A DNA stretch of 64,000 bases from Chloroflexota bacterium. GTDB lineage: Bacteria; Chloroflexota; Anaerolineae; Anaerolineales; Villigracilaceae. Location: the NCBI GenBank assembly GCA_021795965.1, contig JAJYOU010000005.1, forward strand, positions 32,394 through 96,393. The letters run 5' to 3'. Numbering within the stretch: position 1 is the stretch's first letter; each line of letters opens with the position of its first letter. Below the pieces are notes generated by a model that was given only the letters and a program-made list of their open reading frames with translations, was not told the DNA's origin and ran no database searches. Shown here piece after piece: positions 51,200-60,229 of the stretch. The position numbers and the translations under genes are program-made.

Positions 51200-53188
51200 A
51201 TGGCGATTACTATTTCTGATTTTGATACCAGGCAACTGGGAAAGCTATTCGGCGGCTCGGATGTACTGCTGAATACAATCCTGCAAATTTTCCCGGATTT
51301 TCTTTTCTGCCTGGATGAAAATGGGAACCTGCTCAATTTCCGGGAAAAAGATGGGATCCACGCTTTTTCACAAACCGAATATCGCTTTGGAGAATCATTC
51401 TTGAATACCCTACCCGATGAAATCGCCGGGGTATTCAGGGAAGCCCTGAAACAAACCCAGATTTTAGGGCGGTTTGAAATCCCTGAATATGAGCTCATTA
51501 CCGATGGGATCAGACAATGGTATTCAGCCAAATTGCTTCAAGCCCCAGATGCCTCCACGGTGATTATTATTCAAAATATCACCCTACAAAAACAAAAAAC
51601 GGATGGCATTCGTCAACAACAAAAGTTGATGGAGTTTTTAAAGGAAAGCGCCCGGCAGCTGACCCGGGAAATGGACAGCCAGACGATTGGACAACAATGC
51701 GTCGATTCATTGATCGATCAATTTGGAATTATTTTAGCCTGGATTGGTTGGATTAATATCGAAGGCCAATTGGATGAATTGGGTTACGCAACCACCAAAA
51801 ACAGCAAAATGATTGGTGCGAATGTTAAGCCTGAAATAGATAAAATCGATTATCTTCGAAATAATAAATTCTTAATTCTTGATGATAAATACTCTGATGG
51901 ACGCCTTCTTCTGACGAAGGCTTACTTCCCCCTTATGATTAATAACAAGATGGTGGGAATTCTCAGCCTGGTGACAGAAAATCAGGGTTTCTTCTCGCCA
52001 GAAATGATTGATCTTCTCCAGGCAATTTGCTCATTGACTGGTTCATCAATTCAAAACTCCCACCTGTATGAGGATTCGCGGCGCCAATTAAGTCAGATGC
52101 AAACTCTGCGCACCATTGACCAGGCCATCCTCTCCAACTTGGATTTTCACACCATGGCATCCATCATTCTGAGCGAAGCGGCAAAGCACATTCATGCAGA
52201 CGCCATTGCCCTCCTCGTGCTTGACCCCAAGTCTAAGATGCTTAATTTTGTGGATGGCTACGGTTTTCGTTACGACACATTCAAATATTCTCACCTAAAA
52301 ATTGGCGAAAGTTTTTCAGGCAAGGTGGCTCAGGAAAGACGCACCATCTATGTGGAAAACCTACAGGATGACCCGCAAAATTTTTCCCGCGCCTCAAGAT
52401 TCTCCGAAGAAGGTTTTATGATGTACCTCGGTACCCCATTAATTGCCCATTCCGAGGTGAGAGGAGTTCTGGAAATATTCCAGCGTCGTGAGTTCCAACC
52501 GAAGAAAGACTGGTTAACAGTTTTGGAAACCCTGGCAAACCAGATTGCGATAGCAATTGACAACTCACTGCTGGTTAAGTATTTGAAAGATACTAATCTG
52601 GAACTTAATTCGGCGTACCATTCCACCATCGAAGGATTATCCCGCGCTCTTGAGCTGCGAGACCGGGAAACTCAGGGTCACACCCTCAGAGTTGCGAGAA
52701 TGACCGATGAACTTGCCCTGCGAATGGGACTCCCCACTGAAAGTTTGGATCAGGTTCATCAAGGCGCGCTGCTTCACGATATTGGCAAAATGGGAATCCC
52801 CGATTCCATTTTGCTGAAACCAAGCGCCTTATCAGCAGAAGAATGGGACATCATGAAGCAGCACCCAATCTATGCCTACAAACTTCTTTCACAGGTTGAA
52901 AATCTCAAATCTGCCATGGATATTCCGCTGTACCACCATGAAAAATGGGATGGAACCGGATACCCCTACGGATTAAAAGGAGAACAGATTCCCCTCGCTG
53001 CAAGATTATTCTCGGTGGTCGATGTTTATGATGCACTGACCTCAAATCGCCCTTACCGTGCTGCCTGGAGCAAAGAGGAAGCGATTAATTATATCCAATC
53101 GCAAATTGGCATTTATTTTGACCCAACCGTGGTACCTGTTTTCACGCAACTAAAAACGCTGGCATCGTCCTCCATGGTCAGGAGCTAA
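51200..53188 (+). CDS. PAS-GAF-GAF HD-GYP phosphodiesterase
   Basis: The ATG at 51200 (MAITISDFDTRQLG, with AGGAAG upstream) gives 662 aa; the frame is open to a TTG at 51155 touching the previous stop. Domains: PAS-like (about 25-145), GAF (about 160-300), a second GAF (about 305-460), then HD-GYP (about 475-655). The HD-GYP domain shows HTLRVARMTDELA, LLHDIGKMGIPDSIL, HPIYAYKLL, and the full HHEKWDGTGYPYGLKGEQIP, so it should hydrolyse cyclic di-GMP to GMP in the cytoplasm. The GAF domains would gate it. It ends the cassette started at 50084; the regulator at 46751 is probably its activator. Confidence 0.92.
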   Translation: MAITISDFDTRQLGKLFGGSDVLLNTILQIFPDFLFCLDENGNLLNFREKDGIHAFSQTEYRFGESFLNTLPDEIAGVFREALKQTQILGRFEIPEYELITDGIRQWYSAKLLQAPDASTVIIIQNITLQKQKTDGIRQQQKLMEFLKESARQLTREMDSQTIGQQCVDSLIDQFGIILAWIGWINIEGQLDELGYATTKNSKMIGANVKPEIDKIDYLRNNKFLILDDKYSDGRLLLTKAYFPLMINNKMVGILSLVTENQGFFSPEMIDLLQAICSLTGSSIQNSHLYEDSRRQLSQMQTLRTIDQAILSNLDFHTMASIILSEAAKHIHADAIALLVLDPKSKMLNFVDGYGFRYDTFKYSHLKIGESFSGKVAQERRTIYVENLQDDPQNFSRASRFSEEGFMMYLGTPLIAHSEVRGVLEIFQRREFQPKKDWLTVLETLANQIAIAIDNSLLVKYLKDTNLELNSAYHSTIEGLSRALELRDRETQGHTLRVARMTDELALRMGLPTESLDQVHQGALLHDIGKMGIPDSILLKPSALSAEEWDIMKQHPIYAYKLLSQVENLKSAMDIPLYHHEKWDGTGYPYGLKGEQIPLAARLFSVVDVYDALTSNRPYRAAWSKEEAINYIQSQIGIYFDPTVVPVFTQLKTLASSSMVRS

Positions 53189-53228
53189 TTCCAACCAGGA
53201 ACATTACCTTTATTAGAATTTATAGATT

Positions 53229-53276
53229 TTTAAAGTGGTTGAAAAAAAGGGTACCCTTTTTTTCAACCACTTTAAA
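53229..53276. terminator. 48-bp perfect palindrome, bidirectional terminator
   Basis: TTTAAAGTGGTTGAAAAAAA-GGG (from 53229) meets its exact complement (to 53276) with no spacer; the centre is GGGTACCC. Runs of A and T make it work in both directions between the convergent HD-GYP gene and pepD. The right arm contains the TAA of the pepD homologue (53272-53274). Confidence 0.85.
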
Positions 53277-54702
53277 TTCCCTGCAGGAGCGCCACGAGGA
53301 ATGTCCAGACCTTTTCGATGGACGGGATATACATCCGCTCATCAGGTGAATGGGGATTTTCGATCGTCGCACCCACGGAAACCATTTCCATACCCGGGTA
53401 AAAAGAACCAATCGTTCCGCATTCCAGACCTGCGTGAATCATGGATACCTTCGGATTTCGATTAAACTCTTTCCGGTAAACTTCCTTGCATTTTCTTAAA
53501 AGGGTCGACTTCAGATCAGGCTGCCAGGCTGAATAGCCGTTGGAGAGGGATACCTCTGCCCCTGCCAGGCTGGCGATCGAAACAATTCGTCCAGTAATTT
53601 CATCCAGGCGGGACATGACTGTGCTGCGCTGGCTCGAGACGACGCTCAGCTGGGTGTCGCTGGTTACAATCCCGGCCAGGTTGCAGGAAGTTTCAACAAA
53701 GCCTGTCACCGTGGCAGACATTTCCTGGACACCGTTTGGTAAAGCCATCAAAAGCTGGAGGATGCGCGCCGAGTCAATTTCTGGCAGCGCCCACTCGGGT
53801 TCGAGCGGGGTGATCGAAATTGTGATTTCTTTTTCAGTTGGAAGATATTCTGCTTTCAAAGTACCCGCGAATTCGAGGGTAGCCTGGACAACCTCTTCAG
53901 CTTTATCCGAGGCACACAGGAAAGCCGCAAAAGCTGACCGCGAAATGGCGTTGTGGGCTGTCCCGCCTTTCAAGCTGATCAGGGAGAGCGGGGTGAGGTG
54001 GTTAAGATGATCAAGCATCCGCACCAGCAATTTATTCGCGTTGGCAAGATGCTTATGAACATCCACCCCTGAATGCCCGCCCCGCAAACCGCCAACTTTT
54101 ATCTGGAACCCCGAAGATTGGGAGGGCGGTCGGAAATGGAGCGGCAGCGTGATGTGAGCGGTCACTCCGCCGGCACAACCGACGATAAATGTTCCTTCTG
54201 CTTCTGAGTCCAGGTTGACCAGGTATTTTCCCTGGATAAATCCGGGTTTCATGGATTTTGCCCCGCTCAGACCCACCTCTTCGTCCACTGTAAAAAGCAG
54301 CTCGAGGTTGGGGTGTGAAACCGCTGGATCAGTCACCAGCGCAAGCGCCAGGGCAAGCGCAATTCCATCGTCTGCGCCGAGGGTCGTATGATCCGCATGA
54401 ACCCAATCGCCATCCTGAATGACGCGGATGGGGTCCACATCAAAATCATGCAATGAATCAGGAGTTTTTTCACAGACCATATCCATATGACCCTGCAGCA
54501 CAACCGTCGGCGCATTTTCCCGTCCGGCTGTGGCAGGAACACGGATGACGAGGTTACCAACCTCATCCATCTGGCTGGAATAGCCATGCTCCGACGCGAA
54601 ATTTTTCAGCCAGTGAGCAATTTTGTCTTCATGCCCGCTGCTTCTTGGAACGGCAGATAATTTTTCAAAAATGGATAATACATTTTGCGTTGGGTTCATC
54701 AT
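53272..54702 (-). CDS. pepD: aminoacyl-histidine dipeptidase (PepD, M20 family)
   Basis: A 476-aa cytoplasmic zinc dipeptidase that splits dipeptides such as Xaa-His. Metal-site motifs: LQGHMDMVCEK (first His and Asp), TTLGADDGIALAL (bridging Asp), FTVDEEVGLSGA (catalytic and metal Glu), VNLDSEAEG, and a late HAGLECG with Gln/His context. A lid domain (about 190-390) includes GGLRGGHSGVD. Length is right for PepD. Its start overlaps the gatB stop by 4 bp, so the two are co-transcribed. The stop codon lies inside the terminator palindrome. Confidence 0.94.
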   Translation of the reverse strand: MMNPTQNVLSIFEKLSAVPRSSGHEDKIAHWLKNFASEHGYSSQMDEVGNLVIRVPATAGRENAPTVVLQGHMDMVCEKTPDSLHDFDVDPIRVIQDGDWVHADHTTLGADDGIALALALALVTDPAVSHPNLELLFTVDEEVGLSGAKSMKPGFIQGKYLVNLDSEAEGTFIVGCAGGVTAHITLPLHFRPPSQSSGFQIKVGGLRGGHSGVDVHKHLANANKLLVRMLDHLNHLTPLSLISLKGGTAHNAISRSAFAAFLCASDKAEEVVQATLEFAGTLKAEYLPTEKEITISITPLEPEWALPEIDSARILQLLMALPNGVQEMSATVTGFVETSCNLAGIVTSDTQLSVVSSQRSTVMSRLDEITGRIVSIASLAGAEVSLSNGYSAWQPDLKSTLLRKCKEVYRKEFNRNPKVSMIHAGLECGTIGSFYPGMEMVSVGATIENPHSPDERMYIPSIEKVWTFLVALLQGI

Positions 54703-56153
54703 TTTGCCCTTTTCAATTGAATTTCCAGCTCTGCGCGCACCAGCTGCGGGTTTGCTTTTCCACCGGTTCTGCGCATGACCTGTCCAAAAAGGAAATTGAC
54801 CACATTCAGCTTGCCGGACTGGTAATTTTTTAATTCTGCGGCGTTTTCAAGCAGCATTTCTGTCACGAGACGCGAGATCTCATCCCGATCAGAAATCTGG
54901 GAAAGCCCTTGCTGCTGGACGATGCCTGCTGCCGGCTTGCCTGAAAGGAACATCTCTGCCAGGACGGTTTTCCCGGTATTTTGATTAATCTGACCTGAAG
55001 CTATCAAACCCAGTAAATCTGCCAGGTATTTCGCATTCACCTTAAAAGGATCAAAGGGTTGTGCAGAAATATTAAAGAGTGAAGGCAGCTCCGCGGTCAC
55101 CCATGTGAAGATGGTTCGAATGGGGATCCCCGGGCTGAACTTTTGGACTTCTTCAAAATATTTTCCCAGGGCTTTTTCGTCCACCAGGTACCAGGCTTCG
55201 CTTGGGCTCAAGTCAAAATTCTGCATGTATCGCTGCTGGCGCTCCCAGGGTAATTCTGGCAGGGATGCGCGCACATCTTCCATCCAGCGCCGGCTTACGA
55301 TCAATGGCGGCAAATCTGGTTCCGGGAAATAACGGTAGTCATGCGCATCTTCCTTGGTGCGTTGGCTGAATGTGGACTGGGTGTTTTCATTCCAGCCGAC
55401 TGTTTCCTGGATCACTTTTTTCCCGGCTTGGAGCAGTTCGATCTGCCGGTTGATCTCGTATGCCACTCCGCGTTCAAGCGCACGGAAGGAGTTTAAATTT
55501 TTAATCTCAACCTTTGTTCCCAGCTTCTGACGCCCAACCGGACGCACAGAAATATTGGGTTCAATCCGCATCACCCCTTTTTCGAGATCGCCGCTGTTGA
55601 CGCCCAGGTAGCGCACCAGGGCGCGTAAAAACTCTGCATAGACCCGCACCTCCTCACCTGTGCGGAAGTCGGGTTCTGTGACAATTTCGAGCAGCGGGAC
55701 ACCCGCCCGGTTGAGATCGACCAGGGAATAACTTTCACCATTCTCATCGACATGCGTCAATTTGCCGGTATCTTCTTCAAGATGGACGCGGTGAATGCGG
55801 ATGATTTTTGTGCCGGCGGAAGTCAACAATGGTATTTGCCCATTAACTGCCAGGGGCTGTTCATACTGGGTAATTTGGTATCCCTTGGGCAGATCGGGAT
55901 AAAAATAATTCTTTCGCGAGAAAATACTGACTGGATTTAATTCACACTTGAGGGCTGCCGCCACCCGCAGACCAAATTCCACGGCTTTTCCATTTAATAC
56001 AGGTAACGTGCCCGGATGCCCGGCACAAATTGGGCAGACAGCCGAATTCGGTTTTGCGCTCGTGAAGTCCACCACCTGGCAGGCGCAGAACATTTTTGAT
56101 TTGGTCAGCATCTCAACGTGAACTTCAAGTCCGATAACTGCTTCGTAATCCAT
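54699..56153 (-). CDS. gatB: Asp-tRNA(Asn)/Glu-tRNA(Gln) amidotransferase subunit B
   Basis: A 484-aa protein, the kinase/tRNA-binding subunit of GatCAB, which amidates misacylated Glu-tRNA(Gln) or Asp-tRNA(Asn). Seen: YEAVIGLEVHVEMLTKSKMF, zinc-type cysteines (CAC and CPIC), GHPGTLPVLN, SRKNYFYPDLPKGYQI, and LNRAGVPLLEIVTEPD. The C-terminal YqeY-like domain ends VMRRTGGKANPQLV. Presence of this subunit implies indirect Gln-tRNA or Asn-tRNA formation. gatA and gatC are not in the window. Confidence 0.97.
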   Translation of the reverse strand: MDYEAVIGLEVHVEMLTKSKMFCACQVVDFTSAKPNSAVCPICAGHPGTLPVLNGKAVEFGLRVAAALKCELNPVSIFSRKNYFYPDLPKGYQITQYEQPLAVNGQIPLLTSAGTKIIRIHRVHLEEDTGKLTHVDENGESYSLVDLNRAGVPLLEIVTEPDFRTGEEVRVYAEFLRALVRYLGVNSGDLEKGVMRIEPNISVRPVGRQKLGTKVEIKNLNSFRALERGVAYEINRQIELLQAGKKVIQETVGWNENTQSTFSQRTKEDAHDYRYFPEPDLPPLIVSRRWMEDVRASLPELPWERQQRYMQNFDLSPSEAWYLVDEKALGKYFEEVQKFSPGIPIRTIFTWVTAELPSLFNISAQPFDPFKVNAKYLADLLGLIASGQINQNTGKTVLAEMFLSGKPAAGIVQQQGLSQISDRDEISRLVTEMLLENAAELKNYQSGKLNVVNFLFGQVMRRTGGKANPQLVRAELEIQLKRAK

Positions 56154-56192
56154 GATCCCAATCCAAGCGAAATTATTTCAAGATGCTGCCTA

Positions 56193-56963
56193 TCAGTTAA
56201 ATTTTGCCGGGCGTTTTTCCAGGAAAGCACTGATACCCTCTTGATGGTCCGGAAGCTTGCCGGCAATTTCCTGGATGTAACTCTCGTAATCCAAAGCGTC
56301 CTGCAGCTGTGGCAGGGCAGCGTGGTTGTAGGCTCGTTTCGCCAATCCAAATGCACCCGCAGCGCCATGGGAAAGTTCTTCTGCAAAAGCGTTGACATGT
56401 TCCATTAACTGGTCTGCCGGGATGACCCGATTGACCAGACCCCAAGCCAGGGCTTTCTCGGCAGAAATGGGCTGGTTGCTGAAAGTGAATTCGAGCGCCC
56501 GCCCCAAGCCGATCAGGGCAGGTAGAAGCAGCGAAACCCCGCTGTCTGGAGCCAGCCCAATCCCGCTGAAGCCCACCACGAAGCGGGCAAAATCTGCAGC
56601 GATCCGTATGTCGCAAGCCAGGGCAATCCCGAGCGAGGCGCCTGCGCATGGACCGTTGACCGCCGCGATGACGGGTTTTTCGATCGTCCTGATTTGGAGC
56701 ACGAGGGGGTTATAGGTACGCAGCAAATGCTCGCGAAATGAAAGATCCTCGCCACCGGCTTTGATCTCTTCGATATCCTGTCCGGCGCCAAATACCCGCC
56801 CGGCGGCTGTCAGAACCACCACTTTTACCTGGGAATCCCTCGTGGCTTGTTTAAACGCAGCCTGAAGCTCAGCCACCAGCTCCAGGTTAAAAGCATTGGC
56901 TTTCGGACGATCAATGGTCAAATGCAGGACTCTGCCATTTAATTCTGATTTTAAATAGGGCAT
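56193..56963 (-). CDS. enoyl-CoA hydratase/isomerase family protein (PaaG-like)
   Basis: A 256-aa crotonase-fold protein. Seen: TIDRPKANAFNLELVAEL, RVFGAGQDIEEI (first oxyanion strand), AAVNGPCAGASLGIALACDI (second oxyanion and binding helix), and FSGIGLAPDSGVSLLLPALI. The Glu pair of classical hydratases is not obvious. The GAGQD plus IGLAPDSG pattern is closer to PaaG/PaaB isomerases of phenylacetate breakdown, but no other paa genes are near. It lies 39 bp upstream of gatB on the same strand, probably a chance neighbour. The acyl-CoA substrate is unknown. Confidence 0.88.
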   Translation of the reverse strand: MPYLKSELNGRVLHLTIDRPKANAFNLELVAELQAAFKQATRDSQVKVVVLTAAGRVFGAGQDIEEIKAGGEDLSFREHLLRTYNPLVLQIRTIEKPVIAAVNGPCAGASLGIALACDIRIAADFARFVVGFSGIGLAPDSGVSLLLPALIGLGRALEFTFSNQPISAEKALAWGLVNRVIPADQLMEHVNAFAEELSHGAAGAFGLAKRAYNHAALPQLQDALDYESYIQEIAGKLPDHQEGISAFLEKRPAKFN

Positions 56964-57007
56964 AGGATTATCCGCGGTCCTTCCTCAGGAAGGGAATTGA
57001 AAGTGCA

Positions 57008-57382
57008 TTATTTGAGGGGTTTCAAGTCGTCATCGCCCGAAGCGTCATCATCATCCGGGTTGATTTCCAGTTCAATATTTTCGCGCTCAACGTGCAGCCA
57101 AAGCAGCAGCAGCTGCCCATCATCCGTCTCCACCGAGCGGGCAGCCAGGATCGGCACGGCTTCTTCGAGACCGGCTTCGTTGCGATAATGTAGCAGTATC
57201 GGCTCGTGCTGGTTCCATCTGCGGTAGCAGCGTTCGACCAGGGATGGACCATTAAATGTACGTAGACGGGTCAGAGCAGTGATTGAAAATTTGCGGGATT
57301 CGTTCAATCCCAACGCCCAGCCATCCTGCACTGGCTCAAAAACAGGGGTTGGACCTTCAATAATTGTGATTTTATCTTCCAT
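57008..57382 (-). CDS. small protein of unknown function with acidic tail (124 aa)
   Basis: The start at 57382 (MEDKITIIEGPTPVFEPVQD) has AGGA at good spacing; upstream codons to 57403 are unlikely. The 124-aa protein has coherent alternating strands and a helix: WALGLNESRKFSITALTRL, RTFNGPSLVERCYRRWNQHE, PILLHYRNEAGLEEAVPILA, TDDGQLLLLWLHVERE. It then ends in an acidic tail, EINPDDDDASGDDD. No membrane segment, cofactor motif or known family was recognised. It stands 45 bp upstream of the enoyl-CoA hydratase gene and is divergent from the nuo operon. The tail suggests a soluble protein that binds a basic partner. Confidence 0.75.
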   Translation of the reverse strand: MEDKITIIEGPTPVFEPVQDGWALGLNESRKFSITALTRLRTFNGPSLVERCYRRWNQHEPILLHYRNEAGLEEAVPILAARSVETDDGQLLLLWLHVERENIELEINPDDDDASGDDDLKPLK

Positions 57383-57554
57383 ATTATTCCTGTGAAATTT
57401 CAATCATAATACCATAAAAGGCTTGCAGGGAGATCTGGACCCGTTTTTTTAAAGGGTGAAAACCCCTCCAGACCGCTTCTGCCAGAAATAATTCTCTCCC
57501 CTCGATGGCGTACAAAAATATGATTAATGACGTTATTATTTGTTATTGTGAAAA

Positions 57555-57583
57555 TTTCCACGGACATTATCCTATGTTATACT
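57555..57583 (+). promoter_or_regulatory. putative promoter of the nuo operon
   Basis: TTTCCA (57555-57560), 17 bp, TATACT (57578-57583), about 40 bp before the nuoA start with a GGGAG ribosome site between. The -35 box is weak. Confidence 0.35.
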
Positions 57584-57622
57584 TCGCGTCATCTGTCACA
57601 ACCCCAGCCTGGGAGTCTATAT

Positions 57623-57997
57623 ATGCTACTTAATGAATATATTGCAATTGGGATTTTTATCGCATTAACGGTCCTGGTCGGTGTCATTGCCATTGTCCTG
57701 GGGGTGTTATTTGGCCCCAAACGTCCGGCTGGAAAAAAGTCAATGCCTTACGAATCGGGTATGAACCCGATTGGACCTGGTACCCGGCGCATACCTGTGA
57801 GATTTTACCTGGTTTCAGTGCTTTTCATTCTCTTCGACATTGAAGTTGTGTTCTTTATCCCCTGGGCGCTCGTTTTCCAGGATTATGTAAAAGCGGGTCA
57901 GGGGATGTTCATGCTGGGTGAAATGCTGGTATTCGTCGCCATTTTACTGGTAGGTTACGCCTACGCCTGGAAAAAAGGAGCGCTTGAATGGGATTAG
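57623..57997 (+). CDS. nuoA: NADH-quinone oxidoreductase subunit A
   Basis: Starting at 57623 ([20 protein letters not shown]), behind GGGAG, the protein has 124 aa, the normal NuoA length. It has three membrane helices. The loop between helices 1 and 2 carries [20 protein letters not shown], and helix 2 has [15 protein letters not shown]. The E-S-G/C position has Gly-Met instead of the Cys found in many homologues. It is part of the membrane arm near the quinone site. It overlaps nuoB by 10 bp. This is the first gene of the complex I operon. Confidence 0.97.
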   Translation: MLLNEYIAIGIFIALTVLVGVIAIVLGVLFGPKRPAGKKSMPYESGMNPIGPGTRRIPVRFYLVSVLFILFDIEVVFFIPWALVFQDYVKAGQGMFMLGEMLVFVAILLVGYAYAWKKGALEWD

Positions 57998-58470
57998 AGC
58001 AGAAACTCGGCAACATGGGTGTTGTTACCACCCGCCTGGAAGATTTGGTCAACTGGAGCCGCACGAATGCCATGTGGCCCATGTTGTTTGGACTGGCTTG
58101 CTGCGCAATCGAAATGATGTCTGCCCAGGCTGCAAATTACGATATGAGCCGTTTCGGGATGGAATTAATGCGCGCAAGCCCGCGCCAAAGTGACCTGATG
58201 ATTGTGGCTGGACGAGTAAGCCGAAAAATGGCCCCGGTTTTGCGGCGGCTGTATGATCAAATGCCTGACCCAAAATGGGTCATCTCGATGGGAGATTGTG
58301 CTTCCTGCGGCGGCGTCTTCAATAATTATGCCGTGGTGCAGGGCGTGGATGAGGTGGTGCCGGTCGATGTCTACGTGGCAGGCTGCCCGCCCCGCCCAGA
58401 AGCGCTGATCCATGGGGTCATCACCCTGCACGAAAAAGTCCGCAGGGAAAGAATGAAGGATTGGGCTTAA
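57988..58470 (+). CDS. nuoB: NADH-quinone oxidoreductase subunit B
   Basis: A 160-aa subunit that binds Fe-S cluster N2, the last carrier before quinone. All four ligands are visible: the adjacent cysteines in LACCAIEMM, the Cys in DCASCGG, and the Cys in [11 protein letters not shown]. The Arg/Asp-rich [16 protein letters not shown] block is conserved. The stop TAA shares a base with the nuoC ATG. Its start is inside nuoA. Confidence 0.98.
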   Translation: MGLEQKLGNMGVVTTRLEDLVNWSRTNAMWPMLFGLACCAIEMMSAQAANYDMSRFGMELMRASPRQSDLMIVAGRVSRKMAPVLRRLYDQMPDPKWVISMGDCASCGGVFNNYAVVQGVDEVVPVDVYVAGCPPRPEALIHGVITLHEKVRRERMKDWA

Positions 58471-58997
58471 TGATGAACGAACAGGAATCCAAACTACTTG
58501 ACATCCTTGCCGGTCGATTTAATGGACAGGTGACCGTGTTCGCGGGGGAAGAAACGCTGGTTTTGCCAGTGGATGAAATTGCCCCGGCTGCCCAGGCTTT
58601 CCATGATGAATTTGGCTTTGATTTGCTCTCTTCGCTGACTACGGTGGATTATGGACCGGAAGTAGACCCTCGTTTCCATATGGTTTACCGCTTTACTTCC
58701 ATTGCCGGGCATCTTTCCTTGAATGTGCGCGTGCCTGTTCCTGGACTTTCGCCTGAAGTTCCCACGCTGGAAAACGTTTACCATAACGCCAACTGGAACG
58801 AGCGCGAAAGTTTCGACCTCTTCGGCATCAAATTCAGCGGTCATTCAGACCTGCGCCGGATCCTGATGCCGCAAGACTGGGAAGGCCACCCTCTTCGCAA
58901 AGATTACCCGCTCGGCTATGAAGAACCCCAGTTTACGTTTAACTACGACGAAATAGATGTCCGCAAACCTTATGCTTACAGGAGAGGCGGAAAATAA
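58470..58997 (+). CDS. nuoC: NADH-quinone oxidoreductase subunit C
   Basis: A 175-aa peripheral-arm subunit starting at 58470 ([15 protein letters not shown]), the ATG that overlaps the nuoB stop. The family block NERESFDLFGIKFSGH, LRRILMPQDWEGHPLRKDYP is present near the C-terminus. It holds subunit D and B together and carries no cofactor. It ends 2 bp before nuoD and is separate from nuoD, unlike the fused form of some bacteria. Confidence 0.97.
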   Translation: MMNEQESKLLDILAGRFNGQVTVFAGEETLVLPVDEIAPAAQAFHDEFGFDLLSSLTTVDYGPEVDPRFHMVYRFTSIAGHLSLNVRVPVPGLSPEVPTLENVYHNANWNERESFDLFGIKFSGHSDLRRILMPQDWEGHPLRKDYPLGYEEPQFTFNYDEIDVRKPYAYRRGGK

Positions 58998-58999
58998 CC

Positions 59000-60229
59000 A
59001 TGTCCCAAATCGAAGAAGTCACCCTGGATGGAATGTCGCACCTCGTCTCCGACCGCGCTCTAAAGGGCGAGACGATGCTTTTGAACATGGGTCCGCAGCA
59101 CCCCTCCACACACGGCGTGCTGCGCCTGCTGCTCGAGCTCGATGGGGAGACAGTGGTCAATGCCATCCCTGATATTGGTTTTTTGCACACCGGCATCGAG
59201 AAAAACATGGAGGCCAAGACCTATCAGAAGGCTGAAGTGATGACTGACCGCATGGATTATTTGAACACCACCGGGAACAATCTCGCTTATTGCCTGGCGA
59301 TTGAAAAGCTGGTTGGGCTGGATGTGCCTGAACGCGCCCAGACCCTGCGCGTCCTGTTGGCAGAATTACAGCGCCTTGCCTCCCACCTGGTCTGGCTGGG
59401 CACTTCGGCGCTGGACCTGGCAGCCATGTCAGATTTCATGTACTGCTTCCGCGAGCGCGAAATGATCATGGACATTTACGAGCTGATTTCTGGTCAGCGC
59501 ATGATGACCACGTACATCCGCCCCGGTGGAGTCTGGCGCGACGTCCCGGTGGAATTTGAAACCGCGGTTCGCGAGCTGCTCAAGATAATGCCCAGGCGCA
59601 TCGACGAATACGAATCGCTCCTCACGAAAAATCCGCTTTTCATCGACCGCACGGCTGGCATTGGAAAGATCTCTGCCGAAGATGCAGTAAATTGGGGGTT
59701 AACTGGTGCTTGTCTGCGCGGTTCAGGGGTTTACTACGATATTCGCAAATTTGCCCCTTATTCTGGTTACGAACAATATGATTTTGAAGTTCCGCTGCGC
59801 ACTGAAGGAGATGTCCGCGCGCGATATTTGGTCCGCGTGGCTGAAATGCGTCAATCTGTGCGCATCATCCAACAGGCACTGGATAAATTACCAATGGGTC
59901 CGGTGCGTTCAAGCAACTACAAGTTTGTTCCACCTCCCCGCTCCGAAATCGGCACCAGCATGGAAGCCCTGATCCATCACTTCAAGCTTTGGACTGAAGG
60001 CTTCAACGCCCCCGCCGGATCGGTCTACGTGGCAGTTGAATCACCCAAGGGTGAACAGGGTGTCTTCCTGGAAGGGAACGGCGGACCCAAACCCTGGCGG
60101 ATCCATTTCCGTAATCCTTCTTTCGATAATTTGCAGGCACTGCCCGTTTTGGCAAAGGGTTTCCTGGTGGCAGACCTTGTCGCAATTATTGGCTCAATCG
60201 ATATTGTACTGGGAGATGTTGACCGATGA
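59000..60229 (+). CDS. nuoD: NADH-quinone oxidoreductase subunit D
   Basis: A 409-aa subunit that forms the quinone pocket with NuoB. Seen: LNMGPQHPSTHGVLRLLLEL with the quinone-binding His, GFLHTGIEKNMEAKTY, MDYLNTTGNNLAYCLAIEKL, and the C-terminal PKGEQGVFLEGNG plus GSIDIVLGDVDR. Length and motifs are normal. It overlaps nuoE by 4 bp. Confidence 0.98.
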   Translation: MSQIEEVTLDGMSHLVSDRALKGETMLLNMGPQHPSTHGVLRLLLELDGETVVNAIPDIGFLHTGIEKNMEAKTYQKAEVMTDRMDYLNTTGNNLAYCLAIEKLVGLDVPERAQTLRVLLAELQRLASHLVWLGTSALDLAAMSDFMYCFREREMIMDIYELISGQRMMTTYIRPGGVWRDVPVEFETAVRELLKIMPRRIDEYESLLTKNPLFIDRTAGIGKISAEDAVNWGLTGACLRGSGVYYDIRKFAPYSGYEQYDFEVPLRTEGDVRARYLVRVAEMRQSVRIIQQALDKLPMGPVRSSNYKFVPPPRSEIGTSMEALIHHFKLWTEGFNAPAGSVYVAVESPKGEQGVFLEGNGGPKPWRIHFRNPSFDNLQALPVLAKGFLVADLVAIIGSIDIVLGDVDR

